The notes: a model not told the origin generated them from the letters alone. Shown: positions 26,798-36,355, counted from the first letter of the stretch. The stretch: DNA of 64,000 nucleotides from Deferribacteres bacterium (GCA_020633675.1 JACKDE010000002.1:1054001-1118000), one strand, 5' to 3'. A program made the numbers and translations.

Positions 26798-27646
26798 ATG
26801 GATGCAGCAAAAATAAACGGGTTCTCGCTGGCATTGGGCTTCGCGCTATTACAAATTTCTGCTGGCGCGCTGGGCGCGCAATCTATTTGGGTGGAAATGG
26901 CTGCACCGAAGAGCTTCACTGTGGAAGCCACATACGTCAATTTCACCGGACTATATTCATCCGATCTCAATGGAATCGTTATTTCTCCAGCGCAGGGATT
27001 TTATTTTTTGGAACACTCAACGCTCCGAATTGAGATCCCTCTGGTTTATGCACGGTATAGTCATCACCGGACCCATCACTCAGGCTCTGAAGTGGACAAC
27101 GGCAACATTGTGCTAACCTGGACGATCATGGAGCCTGAAGCGAATACCTGGTTTGATTTTGGACTGAGTTTGCCTGTTTCTTCGTTTTCAAGAGAAAATA
27201 GGCATGCGGGCTTAATTGCAGGCGGCGGTTATTTGGATCGCTTAAATCTATTCGTCTCAGAAAAAATTGTGGTGAGTGGCAAGCTAAACTACTCAGGTTC
27301 TGCGCAAAACAGCCACATTTTTAAAATTTGTTTCGGTCCGGAGTTGGGTATGCCCTCGAGCGATTCAAACATTGATCCGGTTATGGCATTTCATTTCAGC
27401 GGCCTGATTGGCTATAGATGGCAGCGTATTAGCGCAATGACGGGCGCTTCCACGCTGTTTTTTTTCGGAGATGGTCGAGCCCCGCTCACAGGCACGAATT
27501 GGCAATGGAATACGGCCGTCAATTTTAAAATGGCCAAGCTGCACCCCGGTATCCATTTCAGAATGTCGATTCAGCCTGAAAACTATTCTGACGGCAGGAC
27601 TGATTTTGTGGTGGGTTTGCACAGTTCGTTTGATTTGAATCAATAG
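26798..27646 (+). CDS. Exported protein, paralogue 1 of a tandem pair
   Basis: A 282-residue exported protein. The signal peptide (FSLALGFALLQISAGALGA) is followed by QSIWVEMAAPKSFTVEA, close to QSMWLEMPGKNSFALEM in the next gene. Alternating beta-strand patterns and a DLNQ end suggest a small outer-membrane barrel, but no known family is recognised. The ATG follows GCAGGAAGGGCG. The conserved internal sites with its neighbour (KICFGPELGM/RFRFGPELAI and KLHPGIHFRM/RVRPGIHFKL) show common origin by tandem duplication. Confidence 0.7.
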   Translation: MDAAKINGFSLALGFALLQISAGALGAQSIWVEMAAPKSFTVEATYVNFTGLYSSDLNGIVISPAQGFYFLEHSTLRIEIPLVYARYSHHRTHHSGSEVDNGNIVLTWTIMEPEANTWFDFGLSLPVSSFSRENRHAGLIAGGGYLDRLNLFVSEKIVVSGKLNYSGSAQNSHIFKICFGPELGMPSSDSNIDPVMAFHFSGLIGYRWQRISAMTGASTLFFFGDGRAPLTGTNWQWNTAVNFKMAKLHPGIHFRMSIQPENYSDGRTDFVVGLHSSFDLNQ

Positions 27647-27799
27647 AAGCACTTGTTGCCATAAAGGTGGCTCGTACTTGAGCACAATAAATTCGCCTGG
27701 CAATGCGCACCGGCAGGTTTGTGATCAAATGGTAAAATCAGAATGGGTGTTCAATAAATTATCTTTCGTCGATTTATATCAAAAGGAAAGGGGCGAAAA

Positions 27800-28645
27800 A
27801 TGAAAAAGCTCAGTAAAATCAGACTGGCGTTGGCGGCGGGCGTCGCCTTGTTGCTGATGCATAGCACGCTCATGGCGCAATCGATGTGGCTCGAAATGCC
27901 GGGTAAAAACAGCTTTGCATTGGAGATGTCGCAGGCACAGTTCGGCGGTATCAACGCTTATGGCTTCAACCGCAATGCATGGGTGTTCACGCCTTCGTTG
28001 AGAATGGAGTTGCTGGAAGGTCAATTCATCAAATTCGAATTGCCGATTGCGTACGGAAGCATGAATTATGCTTCCCCTGCGGATCCGTTTGATTACTCAG
28101 AAACAGCCCTTGGCAATCCGTATATCGGATTTGAGATAAGGCCCAAAAACTCAGGCTTTAGCTTCGACCTCGGTGCTCGCATTCCAATTGCCAAAGATGA
28201 CAAGGACTTCGCTCTTAGTTCGGGTGAGCATGTGGCATTAGACCGGTTCTGGATTTTTTTGCCCGACCTGACATTAATCGATGGATTGATGAACTACAAA
28301 ATCCAAACGAAAGAAGGTATTATTCTAAGATTCAGATTCGGACCTGAATTAGCGATCAATAGCGCCGGTGGAGGCAAAACCGAGACTGAACTGTTCTTGC
28401 GTTACGGCGCCATGCTCGGTTATCAAAATTCGACGATCAGCATACTGGCAGGCCCGTCAGGTACGTATTTCGCCACAGCGGAAGATTGCGATTTCAGTGA
28501 ATGCCTGCTGGAACAGTTTGATGTGGCTTTCACTTTGTCCGTAAAAAGAGTCCGGCCCGGTATTCACTTCAAGCTGCCCATCGATGAAGAATTCGCTGCC
28601 AAATCGGTCATCGGCGCACACCTTGCTTTTGCCTTGGCGGAATGA
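27800..28645 (+). CDS. Exported protein, paralogue 2 of a tandem pair
   Basis: A 281-residue exported protein with a signal peptide ending HSTLMA-QS. It is paralogous to the preceding gene over its length, sharing WLEM, FGPELAI, GAMLGYQ and RPGIHFKLPI. A C-terminal insertion of CDFSECLLEQF carries two Cys not present in the first copy. Beta-barrel-like alternation ends in AHLAFALAE. A good terminator follows. Function unknown. Confidence 0.72.
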   Translation: MKKLSKIRLALAAGVALLLMHSTLMAQSMWLEMPGKNSFALEMSQAQFGGINAYGFNRNAWVFTPSLRMELLEGQFIKFELPIAYGSMNYASPADPFDYSETALGNPYIGFEIRPKNSGFSFDLGARIPIAKDDKDFALSSGEHVALDRFWIFLPDLTLIDGLMNYKIQTKEGIILRFRFGPELAINSAGGGKTETELFLRYGAMLGYQNSTISILAGPSGTYFATAEDCDFSECLLEQFDVAFTLSVKRVRPGIHFKLPIDEEFAAKSVIGAHLAFALAE

Positions 28646-28667
28646 ATTTGAATGCATTCGCATTTGC

Positions 28668-28708
28668 AATGCCCGCATCTTTTGTTAAATTATGCGGGCA
28701 TTTTTTTT
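28668..28708 (+). terminator. Intrinsic terminator
   Basis: AATGCCCGCAT and ATGCGGGCATT are perfect 11-base arms around a 13-base loop, followed by a run of Ts. It lies 23 bases after the second exported paralogue. Confidence 0.9.
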
Positions 28709-28772
28709 GCTTTTTTCAATCCAAATTGAGCTGCAACGATTTCTCGATCCCCAAATCACGTAAAGGGTAGTC

Positions 28773-29144
28773 ATGAAAAAATTTGTTTTCTGGAGCACGC
28801 GTCATGCAGGAAAAGACATCGTTATGACGGAAGACCTGGGGCGATATGCGCAAGGCAAAACGGCCTGGGAAGCGCTTTTCTTTCTGGCGGAAACACTGAA
28901 AACATGGCAGCCAGCTACAGATACCACCGAGAGCGATTTTAACCAGCGTTTGAAAATGTATCAGGAAACAGGCTTGAACAAAATCGAGATTTTTTTGGAG
29001 TACCTTGACGGCAAATATGCTGTGCGCAGCGCCGGCGTTCGCAGTGCAATCAAAGCCAACTCCGAACAACAGGCTTTGCTGAAATACCTCGAGTTGATGG
29101 CCGCTAATTCTCTCGAAAATGAAAATGGCCAGATGGGGATGTGA
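28773..29144 (+). CDS. Hypothetical protein, 123 residues
   Basis: A soluble, mostly helical 123-residue protein starting MKKFVFWSTRHAGKDIVMTED with AAAGGG ahead of the start. A hydrophilic C-terminus ends NENGQMGM. Composition is that of a real gene and it sits alone after a terminator. No family recognised. Confidence 0.6.
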   Translation: MKKFVFWSTRHAGKDIVMTEDLGRYAQGKTAWEALFFLAETLKTWQPATDTTESDFNQRLKMYQETGLNKIEIFLEYLDGKYAVRSAGVRSAIKANSEQQALLKYLELMAANSLENENGQMGM

Positions 29145-29225
29145 TTCGCGCATGCTGCCTTCACGCCCAATATCCGGGTTTGGTTGAAAAAACAGCAATC
29201 TGAGAAATATACGGAGAGGAAACAG

Positions 29226-30209
29226 ATGAGCAAAACAGTGCTGAATTGGGGCTTGTTGTCAACAGCCCGCATCAACCGTGCCCTGATCCCTGCCCTGCGC
29301 GCTTCAAAACGCAGCCACCTGTTGGCGGTCGCTTCTCGCTCGGCGGATTCTGCCGATGCATACGCGAGAGAGTGGCGCATCCCGCGCGCGCATCATTCTT
29401 ATGAAGCATTATTGGTTGACCCTGAAATTGACATAGTTTACAATCCGCTTCCCAATCATCTGCACGCCGAGTGGACGATCAAGGCTGTTGAAGCCGGCAA
29501 ACATGTGTTGTGTGAGAAACCCCTGGCTTTGTCAGTGGATGAAGTGGACGCGATTGCTGCTGCCGCGCATAAACACGGGCGGGTTGTGGCCGAAGCCTTT
29601 ATGTATCGTCATCACCCGCAGACGGACAAGATAAGGGAAATCGTGCAAAGTGGTACTCTCGGGGAATTGAAACTGCTGCGTGGTTCTTTTGCGTTTTTTC
29701 TGGATCGGGAAGGCGATATTCGGTTTGATCCGGCCATGGGAGGCGGCAGCATTTGGGATGTGGGCTGTTACCCCATCAGCTACATGCGGACGATCGTCGA
29801 AGCGGAACCGCTTGAGGTTTTTGGCTGGCAGGCCGTCGGTCCGACCGGAATCGATGTATCCTTTTTTGGACAATTGCGGTTTGGAGATGACATTTATGGG
29901 CAATTCGACAGTAGCTTTGTTACGCCTTTTCATTCTCGCATGGAGCTTGTCGGTAGTGAAGCGACCTTGATCGTACCGAAGCCGTTCAAGCCCGGCCTCG
30001 ATGATGAGGTATTCCTGGTTCGAGATGGGAAAACTGAGGCCATTGAAGTAAAAGGGATCGACTTGTATTCCGGGGAAGTGGAAGATATGGCAGATGCCGT
30101 TTTGCTGGGCAAGCACCCGCGTATTTCTTTGCAGGACAGCCGCGCCAATGTCGCCACCATCAAGGCGCTGCTCGAATCGGCAAACAAAGGTGTGGCCGTT
30201 CGGCTCTGA
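29226..30209 (+). CDS. Gfo/Idh/MocA-family oxidoreductase
   Basis: A 327-residue NAD(P)-dependent oxidoreductase. The Rossmann start is LNWGLLSTARINRALIPAL. YNPLPNHLHAEWTIKAVEAGKHVLCEKPLA holds the conserved EKP Lys, and EAFMYRHHPQTDKIREIV and GGSIWDVGCYPISYMR are typical of the C-terminal alpha-beta domain of the glucose-fructose oxidoreductase / dihydrodiol dehydrogenase branch. The ATG follows GGAGAGG. It is convergent with the ABC ATPase gene. The substrate is probably a sugar or cyclitol, not determined. Confidence 0.88.
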   Translation: MSKTVLNWGLLSTARINRALIPALRASKRSHLLAVASRSADSADAYAREWRIPRAHHSYEALLVDPEIDIVYNPLPNHLHAEWTIKAVEAGKHVLCEKPLALSVDEVDAIAAAAHKHGRVVAEAFMYRHHPQTDKIREIVQSGTLGELKLLRGSFAFFLDREGDIRFDPAMGGGSIWDVGCYPISYMRTIVEAEPLEVFGWQAVGPTGIDVSFFGQLRFGDDIYGQFDSSFVTPFHSRMELVGSEATLIVPKPFKPGLDDEVFLVRDGKTEAIEVKGIDLYSGEVEDMADAVLLGKHPRISLQDSRANVATIKALLESANKGVAVRL

Positions 30210-30275
30210 CTGCCCGACTTGAGTTCAATTGCGAAGGCGGCAGTGATTTCCCTTCGATTTGTCCGAATTGGGATT

Positions 30276-31448
30276 TTAGTTTGTCGTATCGGTTACGGAT
30301 TGCGCACTTTCCCGCTTACCACCAAGCAGCAGCATATAGGCATCTTCCAGTGTGGGCTGGACAGATTGTGCCTGCAACCCCGGCACCGGCTTTTCGCTGA
30401 TAAAGCGCATGCGGACCTGCTCCGCGGATTTGCTATGCTGCACAACATTGAGCTGTTCCCGCCATTTTTGAAATTCATCCTCAGGCACCGTCGCGACGAA
30501 CACTTTGCCACGCGCCATCTGCTCCATTTCGGCTGGTGAGCCGCGATAGACCACCCGGCCACGATCCAGTACAGCCAAATCATGGCATGTGCTGGAAATG
30601 TCTTCGACCACGTGCGTGCTAAAAATCACGATACGGTCTTTGGCCAATTCGGATAACAGATTGCGGAATCGAATGCGTTCGCGCGGATCCAGACCGGCTG
30701 TCGGCTCGTCAACAACAATGATTTTGGGCAGATGCAGCAGTGTCTGCGCGATGCCGACACGTTGCTTCATGCCGCCCGAGAACGTTTTGATTTTGCTGTG
30801 TTTTCGATCTTCGAGGCCAACGCCTTCGAGAAGCTGATTGATGAGCGTGTGGCGTTTTTCGATATCGTATATACCATTGATGGTGGCGTGATAATTGAGA
30901 TATTCAACCGGTGTCATGTTTTCGTACAAGCCAAAATCCTGCGGTAAATAGCCGATGGCGCCATGAAAAATATCGCGATGCTCGTCGAGGTCACGACCGT
31001 TGATTTTGATGCTGCCGCGATCGGCTTCCAGCACACCGACGATATTGCGCATGAGGGTGGTTTTGCCTGCGCCATTTGGTCCGAGCAAGCCGAACATCCC
31101 CTGGCAGATTTCAAGATCGACGCCTTGCAGCGCCACGACTTCGGGTTGTGGGGGGCGGATAATCGGAATCGCTTTGACAATGCTGTAAATGCCGCGCTTG
31201 ATTTTGCGCAGCCGGCCTTCGGGCAATTCGGGATTGATTTCGCCACGCTCGATTTTGCGCCCGATGCGATACAGCCGATACAAAATAAACATCACGACCA
31301 CGAAGATGATGCTGAACGCGATTGATTGCACGCGCAGGTGCAAGTAAATGGCAGCAAATAACGCCACCAGCAAGCCACCTCGCCGTGGAAAAGAGAACGG
31401 CGTGATTTCGTCTGCAGGCGAAACGGAAGGTGAAAGGCTTTGAGTCAT
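30276..31448 (-). CDS. ABC transporter ATP-binding protein with N-terminal membrane segments
   Basis: A 390-residue ABC ATPase. Unusually, about 100 residues precede the ATPase, with two hydrophobic stretches (about 26-58: GGLLVALFAAIYLHLRV and FSIIFVVVMFILYRLY). The ATPase core has Walker A GPNGAGKTT, a Q loop in LPQDFGLYENM, signature SGGMKQRVGIAQ, Walker B IIVVDEPTAGLD and the switch His in FSTHVVED. A C-terminal extension follows, as in ABC-2-type exporters. No permease gene is adjacent: the downstream neighbour is convergent and the upstream one is unrelated. It could serve a permease elsewhere, possibly the exporter at 45.7-49.4 kb, though nothing in the sequence links them. Confidence 0.88.
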   Translation of the reverse strand: MTQSLSPSVSPADEITPFSFPRRGGLLVALFAAIYLHLRVQSIAFSIIFVVVMFILYRLYRIGRKIERGEINPELPEGRLRKIKRGIYSIVKAIPIIRPPQPEVVALQGVDLEICQGMFGLLGPNGAGKTTLMRNIVGVLEADRGSIKINGRDLDEHRDIFHGAIGYLPQDFGLYENMTPVEYLNYHATINGIYDIEKRHTLINQLLEGVGLEDRKHSKIKTFSGGMKQRVGIAQTLLHLPKIIVVDEPTAGLDPRERIRFRNLLSELAKDRIVIFSTHVVEDISSTCHDLAVLDRGRVVYRGSPAEMEQMARGKVFVATVPEDEFQKWREQLNVVQHSKSAEQVRMRFISEKPVPGLQAQSVQPTLEDAYMLLLGGKRESAQSVTDTTN

Positions 31449-31638
31449 AAGATTTTCCAATTTGGAACAGGTGCTCAGTTCTTGCGCTTTAGCAATACTT
31501 GCAACTATACTGCATTTTGGGCAAAAGGTTGTGTTGGTTGTCCGAAAAATGTTTCAATCGCTTTGGGATGTGCACACGGATCAAAAACTACCCGGATACA
31601 AGAACGAAAATCAGTGTGCTTTTTTCATCCGCGTGTAT

Positions 31639-33813
31639 TTAGCTATAAATCCGCACCTGAATTTTCTTGAACGACGGCGTGCGCGATAACGGATCGACTT
31701 GAGCGGGCACAATGGCATTGGCTTCCGGGTAGTACATTGCCACGTTACCGGCGCGAATCGGTGCGTCAACAAGCTCAACCTGCATTTTGCCGGTACCGCT
31801 TTCCACCCACACTTGCTGGCCTTCCTGCAATCCAAGTCGGTCGATGTCATTTTGGTGCATAAATACCACCATGCGATGTGTGACACCGCGATAGATATCT
31901 TCTTCGTCGTATATGATCGTGTTGAACTGGCCCTCAGAACGAAATGTCGTAAGATTGAAAAAACCTTCGCGCGGGCGAGCATCGACCGCATTGAAAACAG
32001 CGAGATTGGCCTTGCCATTTTCGGTGTTAAATTTTGGCTGATGATAAATGCGTCCCGGAATGGTAAAGTCGTTACCATTTTCGATGCTGGCCAGGGGCTG
32101 CAAATTGGGCACCGCCTCCGAAATAAACTGGCGGATGCGCGCGTGCTGATGCAATTCACGCCACGGCACCGGCGCATTCCCCAACAATTCATCTCCGAGC
32201 TGGGCAAAAATGGCGGTTTCGGAGGGCATCTCATCTGACGGAGCTTGACTGCCACCCAGTGACAAGCGCACAAAATTGAACATGCTCTCCTGGCTGGTGG
32301 TCTGCTGCTCTTCGTCGCGGGTACGCACAGGCAAAATGAGCATATTTTTACCTGCTGCATGCACGTGACCAAGATTGAGGGTGGTGTGAATCGCCGCGAT
32401 AAAATCGATACGCCCCAATGATCGCGCCGCCCATTTCAGGTCGGGATTGGAAGCGTAGAGATTGCCGCCCAACAGTACAGCAAAATCCATCTCACCGCTG
32501 TGTGCAGCCTGCATGCAACTGAAGGTGTCGAGTCCGGGCTGCTCCGGTACCTGCACCGACAGCGACCGTGCCAGCGCCTCTACCATTTTCGGCTTCAGAT
32601 TCGGGACTACCCCCACACTGCCGACGCCCTGAACATTGCTGTGGCCGCGCAACGGCAACAGCCCTGCGCCAGGCTTGCCGATCATGCCGCGCAGCAGGGC
32701 CAGGTTGGCGATCATGCGCACGGTTTGGGCGCCATGCAAATGGTGCGTTACGCCCATCGCCCAGCAAAAAATCGTCTTTTTCGATGCGACCAACCGATTG
32801 CAAAAAACAGTGAGATCATCCGCGCTCACGCCCGCTTTCGCCAGCAAATCTTCGAGATTTTGGTTTTCGAGATCGTCGCGGAATGCCGGGAAGTCGTTGC
32901 AGTGATTTTCCAGCAGCGACAGGTCTGCATGCTGGTCGCGCCATAATTTGACCGCAGCTGCCTTCAAAAAGGCAAGATCGCCACCGCAGTGAGGCTGAAT
33001 GTAGTCGTTGGCGATATCCGAGCCAAATAACATCGAGCGCGCATCGCTGGGTACGCTGAAGTGCTGCAAGCCCAGCTCGCGGTACGGATTGATCACGACG
33101 ATTTTGCCGCTGCGCCGGCGCAAGTCGGCCAGGTGGGCCATGAAACGCGGGTGATTGCTGGCCGGGTTCGCACCGATCAGCACCACCAAATCCGATTGCA
33201 GCACATCATCCAGCGTAACGGTGGCTGTGCCGGTACCGAACGACTGGCTGAGTCCGACGCCCGAGCCCTGGTGGCAATAGTAAGAGCAGTTGTTGACATT
33301 GTTGGTGCCCCATTGCCGCGCCAAAAGCTGCAACAAAAACGCCGCTTCCATCGACGAGCGTCCGGAAGCATAAAAAAAACTGCGCTCCGGTGTAGCGTTG
33401 CGCCAGCGCTGCGCCAGCATATCGAAGGCCTGCTGCCAGCCGAGCACTTTGAAGTGGCTGGTGCCCTCGGCAAGAAACAGCGGCTGCGCCAGACGTCCCA
33501 AGGCTTCAAGCTCGCGGCCACTGAGTTTTTGTAAATCTGCCAGACTGTTTTGGGCGAAGAAATCGGCAGGAATCGCCGGCTGGAGGTCCTGTGCCTGAGC
33601 TTGCATCGATTTTTTGCAGACTTGAAAACGATGACCGGCTTCATCGCGCATGCCGCCGTTTTGGCCACCCATTCCGAGCGCACAGGTTTTGCAGGTGTTT
33701 TTTGCAGACAGGGATCGGAATAGCGTGGTCACGCCGCCGGCTTTGCTGGCCATTTGCATGGCATATTTAATTGCAGGCCAGCCGCCGCCGGACTTTACTT
33801 TGAGATTCGCCAA
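31639..33813 (-). CDS. YdeP-type molybdopterin oxidoreductase (formate dehydrogenase-like)
   Basis: A 724-residue molybdopterin-bis(guanine dinucleotide) enzyme of the FdhF/YdeP family. It begins with the family's N-terminal CKTCALGMGGQNGGM motif near residue 41. NCSYYCHQGSGVGLSQSFG lies near 175, LIGANPASNHPR in the cofactor domain and GHSNVQGVGSVG near 405. The end is the molydopterin-binding beta barrel (about 590-724). Length is normal. Physiological electron partners and substrate of YdeP proteins are not settled; E. coli YdeP is linked to acid resistance. No partner subunit or fdhD is adjacent. Confidence 0.88.
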   Translation of the reverse strand: MANLKVKSGGGWPAIKYAMQMASKAGGVTTLFRSLSAKNTCKTCALGMGGQNGGMRDEAGHRFQVCKKSMQAQAQDLQPAIPADFFAQNSLADLQKLSGRELEALGRLAQPLFLAEGTSHFKVLGWQQAFDMLAQRWRNATPERSFFYASGRSSMEAAFLLQLLARQWGTNNVNNCSYYCHQGSGVGLSQSFGTGTATVTLDDVLQSDLVVLIGANPASNHPRFMAHLADLRRRSGKIVVINPYRELGLQHFSVPSDARSMLFGSDIANDYIQPHCGGDLAFLKAAAVKLWRDQHADLSLLENHCNDFPAFRDDLENQNLEDLLAKAGVSADDLTVFCNRLVASKKTIFCWAMGVTHHLHGAQTVRMIANLALLRGMIGKPGAGLLPLRGHSNVQGVGSVGVVPNLKPKMVEALARSLSVQVPEQPGLDTFSCMQAAHSGEMDFAVLLGGNLYASNPDLKWAARSLGRIDFIAAIHTTLNLGHVHAAGKNMLILPVRTRDEEQQTTSQESMFNFVRLSLGGSQAPSDEMPSETAIFAQLGDELLGNAPVPWRELHQHARIRQFISEAVPNLQPLASIENGNDFTIPGRIYHQPKFNTENGKANLAVFNAVDARPREGFFNLTTFRSEGQFNTIIYDEEDIYRGVTHRMVVFMHQNDIDRLGLQEGQQVWVESGTGKMQVELVDAPIRAGNVAMYYPEANAIVPAQVDPLSRTPSFKKIQVRIYS

Positions 33814-33864
33814 AAATGCTCCTTATCGAAAACGTGTGTCCAGGTCAACTTATCATTTGATTGT

Positions 33865-35028
33865 TCACTTCCCCCAAAAAATCGAAAAATCCACCCATGG
33901 AAAAAACGGGAATCCGCCACCGCTTTGAAACGCTTCTTCTGTACTCACAAGTGCCAGGTCCACAGCCATTTTATCGCCAAAAAAGCGCACACCGAGTGAG
34001 AAAATCAGCGTTGTTTCGTCACCATTGAAGAGCCAGTTTTCGGTAATGAGCTTGGCACTGTTGGAAACCTGGGTTTCGCCACCGAATAAAATAATCAGGT
34101 TGCGATCGGTGTCGCTGTTCAATGGCAAACCCGCGCCAAGCGTGAAGGCGCTCGCCGCCGTGCCGGAGGTGAAAACACCGTAGCCAAGCGTCAAGTCATC
34201 GGTGTCTTCCGGAATAGCCAGGTGCAAGAGGCCAAAGGACATGCCGAGATTTTTTTGAATTGGCAAGGTGATTTTCGGTGCAAAATACAGCAGTTGCGAC
34301 TCGGCGCCCGGAATGATGGACATACCACCACTTAGGGAAAAATAGTCGCTTAATCCGACCGCCAGCGTGGGGAAAAATACCCAATAATCGGCGAAATAGC
34401 CTTGCCCCTGCGGCAAAGGTCGACCCGTTGGTGCAAAAAACAGCCGCGATGTATTCGGATCGGAGCGATAAAAGCCTGTACCCGTAACACCGGCGTGAAC
34501 CATTTCGACATTTGCAAGCGCGACATCGGGTACCGGCACAGTCAAACCGCCGGTGGTGACTACTATAAGCGTATCGTGGGAAACCGACCGGATCGTCCCC
34601 ATCAGCATCGAGCCTGCATGCAGGTAAATTTTGGCAAGGCCCTGTGTCTGGGGCCATTGCTTTGCCTGAATTGGAAAAATCGGCTGACTGCGATCGATGC
34701 TTTCGTTTTGAATGCGTTTCACAAGCTGTTCCGAAAGCCGGTTCAATTCAACTGAGTTGAGCTGAATAATCAGGACTTGCCCGCCATCGGCAACGTGACG
34801 CAGAAGGTGCAGACGGTAGCTCGCGGTACCAACCGCAAACAGCCTTGCAGCAGCAAATCCATCAATCTTTCCAAAAATGTTGAAGAGCGCATTCTCATCG
34901 GCATCGATGACCTCTCCAACTTGAGGATGGAATTCCCAGGAACGCAAGCTTTGTGTTTGCGAATATGCAGGATCAGCGATGATCACAGAGAGCATCACCA
35001 AAGCAAAAACACATCGCAATGTTTTCAT
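33865..35028 (-). CDS. Exported protein, probable outer-membrane barrel
   Basis: A 387-residue exported protein with a signal peptide (CVFALVMLSVIIADPAYS-QT). The N-terminal part (about 25-190) has a soluble alpha-beta look with IRSVSHDTLIVVTTGGLTVPVPDVALANVE, reminiscent of SH3-like or DUF-type repeats. The rest is made of amphipathic strands (LTLGYGVFTSG, FTLGAGLPLN, LIFSLGVRFFG) ending FSIFWGK, as in outer-membrane barrels. GAGGTGGG precedes the start. No named family recognised. It lies between the YdeP-like gene and alkB on one strand. Confidence 0.65.
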   Translation of the reverse strand: MKTLRCVFALVMLSVIIADPAYSQTQSLRSWEFHPQVGEVIDADENALFNIFGKIDGFAAARLFAVGTASYRLHLLRHVADGGQVLIIQLNSVELNRLSEQLVKRIQNESIDRSQPIFPIQAKQWPQTQGLAKIYLHAGSMLMGTIRSVSHDTLIVVTTGGLTVPVPDVALANVEMVHAGVTGTGFYRSDPNTSRLFFAPTGRPLPQGQGYFADYWVFFPTLAVGLSDYFSLSGGMSIIPGAESQLLYFAPKITLPIQKNLGMSFGLLHLAIPEDTDDLTLGYGVFTSGTAASAFTLGAGLPLNSDTDRNLIILFGGETQVSNSAKLITENWLFNGDETTLIFSLGVRFFGDKMAVDLALVSTEEAFQSGGGFPFFPWVDFSIFWGK

Positions 35029-35079
35029 AACCCACCTCGCTTTAAAAATATAAGATGAGCCAGTTCGGCCGCCCATCGC

Positions 35080-36123
35080 TCATGGTGCCATTTGCAAGCT
35101 GGCTGCCCGTTCATCCATGAGGCGATGCCATAGCGGCGGAAAAAGTGCAAGCACAATCATGCCGGCATAACCTGTCGGCAGTTGCGGGCTTTCATCAAAA
35201 TGGCGCAAAACCTGGTATGGCCGCAGGGGGTGGATGTGATGGTCAGCATGACGCTGCAAGCGGAACAAAAAGTAATTGGTCATGCGGTGGTCGGCATTCC
35301 AGGAATGTGCGGCAGCGACGCGCTCATAATTGCCGGATGGTTTGCGTTTGCGCAACAAACCGTAGTGCTCGATGTAATTGACGATTTCCAGCAACGTAAA
35401 GGCGACGATACTCTGTGCGAAAAAAAAGGTTGTTGCGCGCCAGCCGAACGCCCAACCGAGTGCAATGGCAAACACAATGGGCAGCGCCACGAACCACAGC
35501 ATCTGATTGTGTGGCGACCACACCGGTGTGCCTTTGCGCGCCAACCTGCGCGTTTCGATCTGCCAGGCGCTGCGAAAGCTGCCAACAACTGCGCGCGGGT
35601 AAAAACGGTAAAACGATTCGCCGTAGCGTGCTGTAACAGGGTCTTTGGGGGTCGCAACATGCACGTGGTGGCCGATCAAATGCTCGATGTAGAAATGCAT
35701 ATAGCTGACCGTCAACAACAAAATTTTGCCGCCCAGTGCATCGATGCGATTTTTTTTGTGAAACAGCTCGTGCGCAACCGTGATGCCGATGCCGCCGGTT
35801 GCCGTCCCGACTGACAGCACAAAGCCGAGCATTGCAATTCCGGATAACGTGTTGCTGCCTGCGACAGAAGCTGCCCACAACACCAACACAACTTGTATTG
35901 GAACATGGCCGAGGGCAATGAGTCGGAAGCTTTGTTTTTGTTCGAGCTCAGCCATTTTCTCTGGCGTGGCATTGCTGCTGTCGGTACCGATCAGCAAATC
36001 CAAAATCGGAATGATGGCAAAGGCGAAGAGAAAAGCGATGTAGTTGAAACCACCACCCATAATAGTGCCGACCACAACCAATGCAGCCAGCAAATATGAC
36101 AACAAATAGGGAACAGGGGACAT
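35080..36123 (-). CDS. alkB: AlkB-type alkane 1-monooxygenase
   Basis: AlkB hydroxylates the terminal carbon of alkanes using O2, a non-haem di-iron site and electrons from rubredoxin. The 347-residue integral membrane protein has the AlkB histidine boxes: HELFHKK (118-122), EHLIGHHVHVATPKDP (147-162), the signature NYIEHYGL (249-256) and LQRHADHHIHPLRPYQVLR (from 289). The NYxEHYG motif separates AlkB from fatty-acid desaturases. Several membrane helices surround these boxes. It is a little shorter than Pseudomonas AlkB. No rubredoxin or reductase gene is in the window. It is divergent from the giant oxidoreductase gene. Confidence 0.88.
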   Translation of the reverse strand: MSPVPYLLSYLLAALVVVGTIMGGGFNYIAFLFAFAIIPILDLLIGTDSSNATPEKMAELEQKQSFRLIALGHVPIQVVLVLWAASVAGSNTLSGIAMLGFVLSVGTATGGIGITVAHELFHKKNRIDALGGKILLLTVSYMHFYIEHLIGHHVHVATPKDPVTARYGESFYRFYPRAVVGSFRSAWQIETRRLARKGTPVWSPHNQMLWFVALPIVFAIALGWAFGWRATTFFFAQSIVAFTLLEIVNYIEHYGLLRKRKPSGNYERVAAAHSWNADHRMTNYFLFRLQRHADHHIHPLRPYQVLRHFDESPQLPTGYAGMIVLALFPPLWHRLMDERAASLQMAP

Positions 36124-36355
36124 GACATACTCGCATTCTTTCTGATTTCCAAAAAAATAGCCAACAAGCCGGTCGCATCCAAGGCCTTTTTGCCAAACGC
36201 TATTTTCGCTGTCTGCAAGAAAATGTTCGCCTCGTACAATATTTCTTTGAAAGGGAAAAATTTCGAATTAATTGTGACGCACATGCGATGCCCCTCCGCA
36301 ATTTTGCCTAAGCCAACACAATGAATCAGTCTGATTTTTCAACAGGACGCCCCTC
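36124..36355. promoter_or_regulatory. Shared upstream region of alkB and the giant glt-like gene
   Basis: The 232 bases between these two divergent genes must hold both promoters. It is AT-rich near the middle (TTTCGAATTAATTG), and I see no convincing -35/-10 pair or riboswitch-like structure. Confidence 0.4.

Noticed and set aside
31639..33813. A respiratory formate dehydrogenase operon
   Set aside because: The gene is of the YdeP type and stands without electron-transfer or membrane subunits, so formate respiration cannot be claimed.
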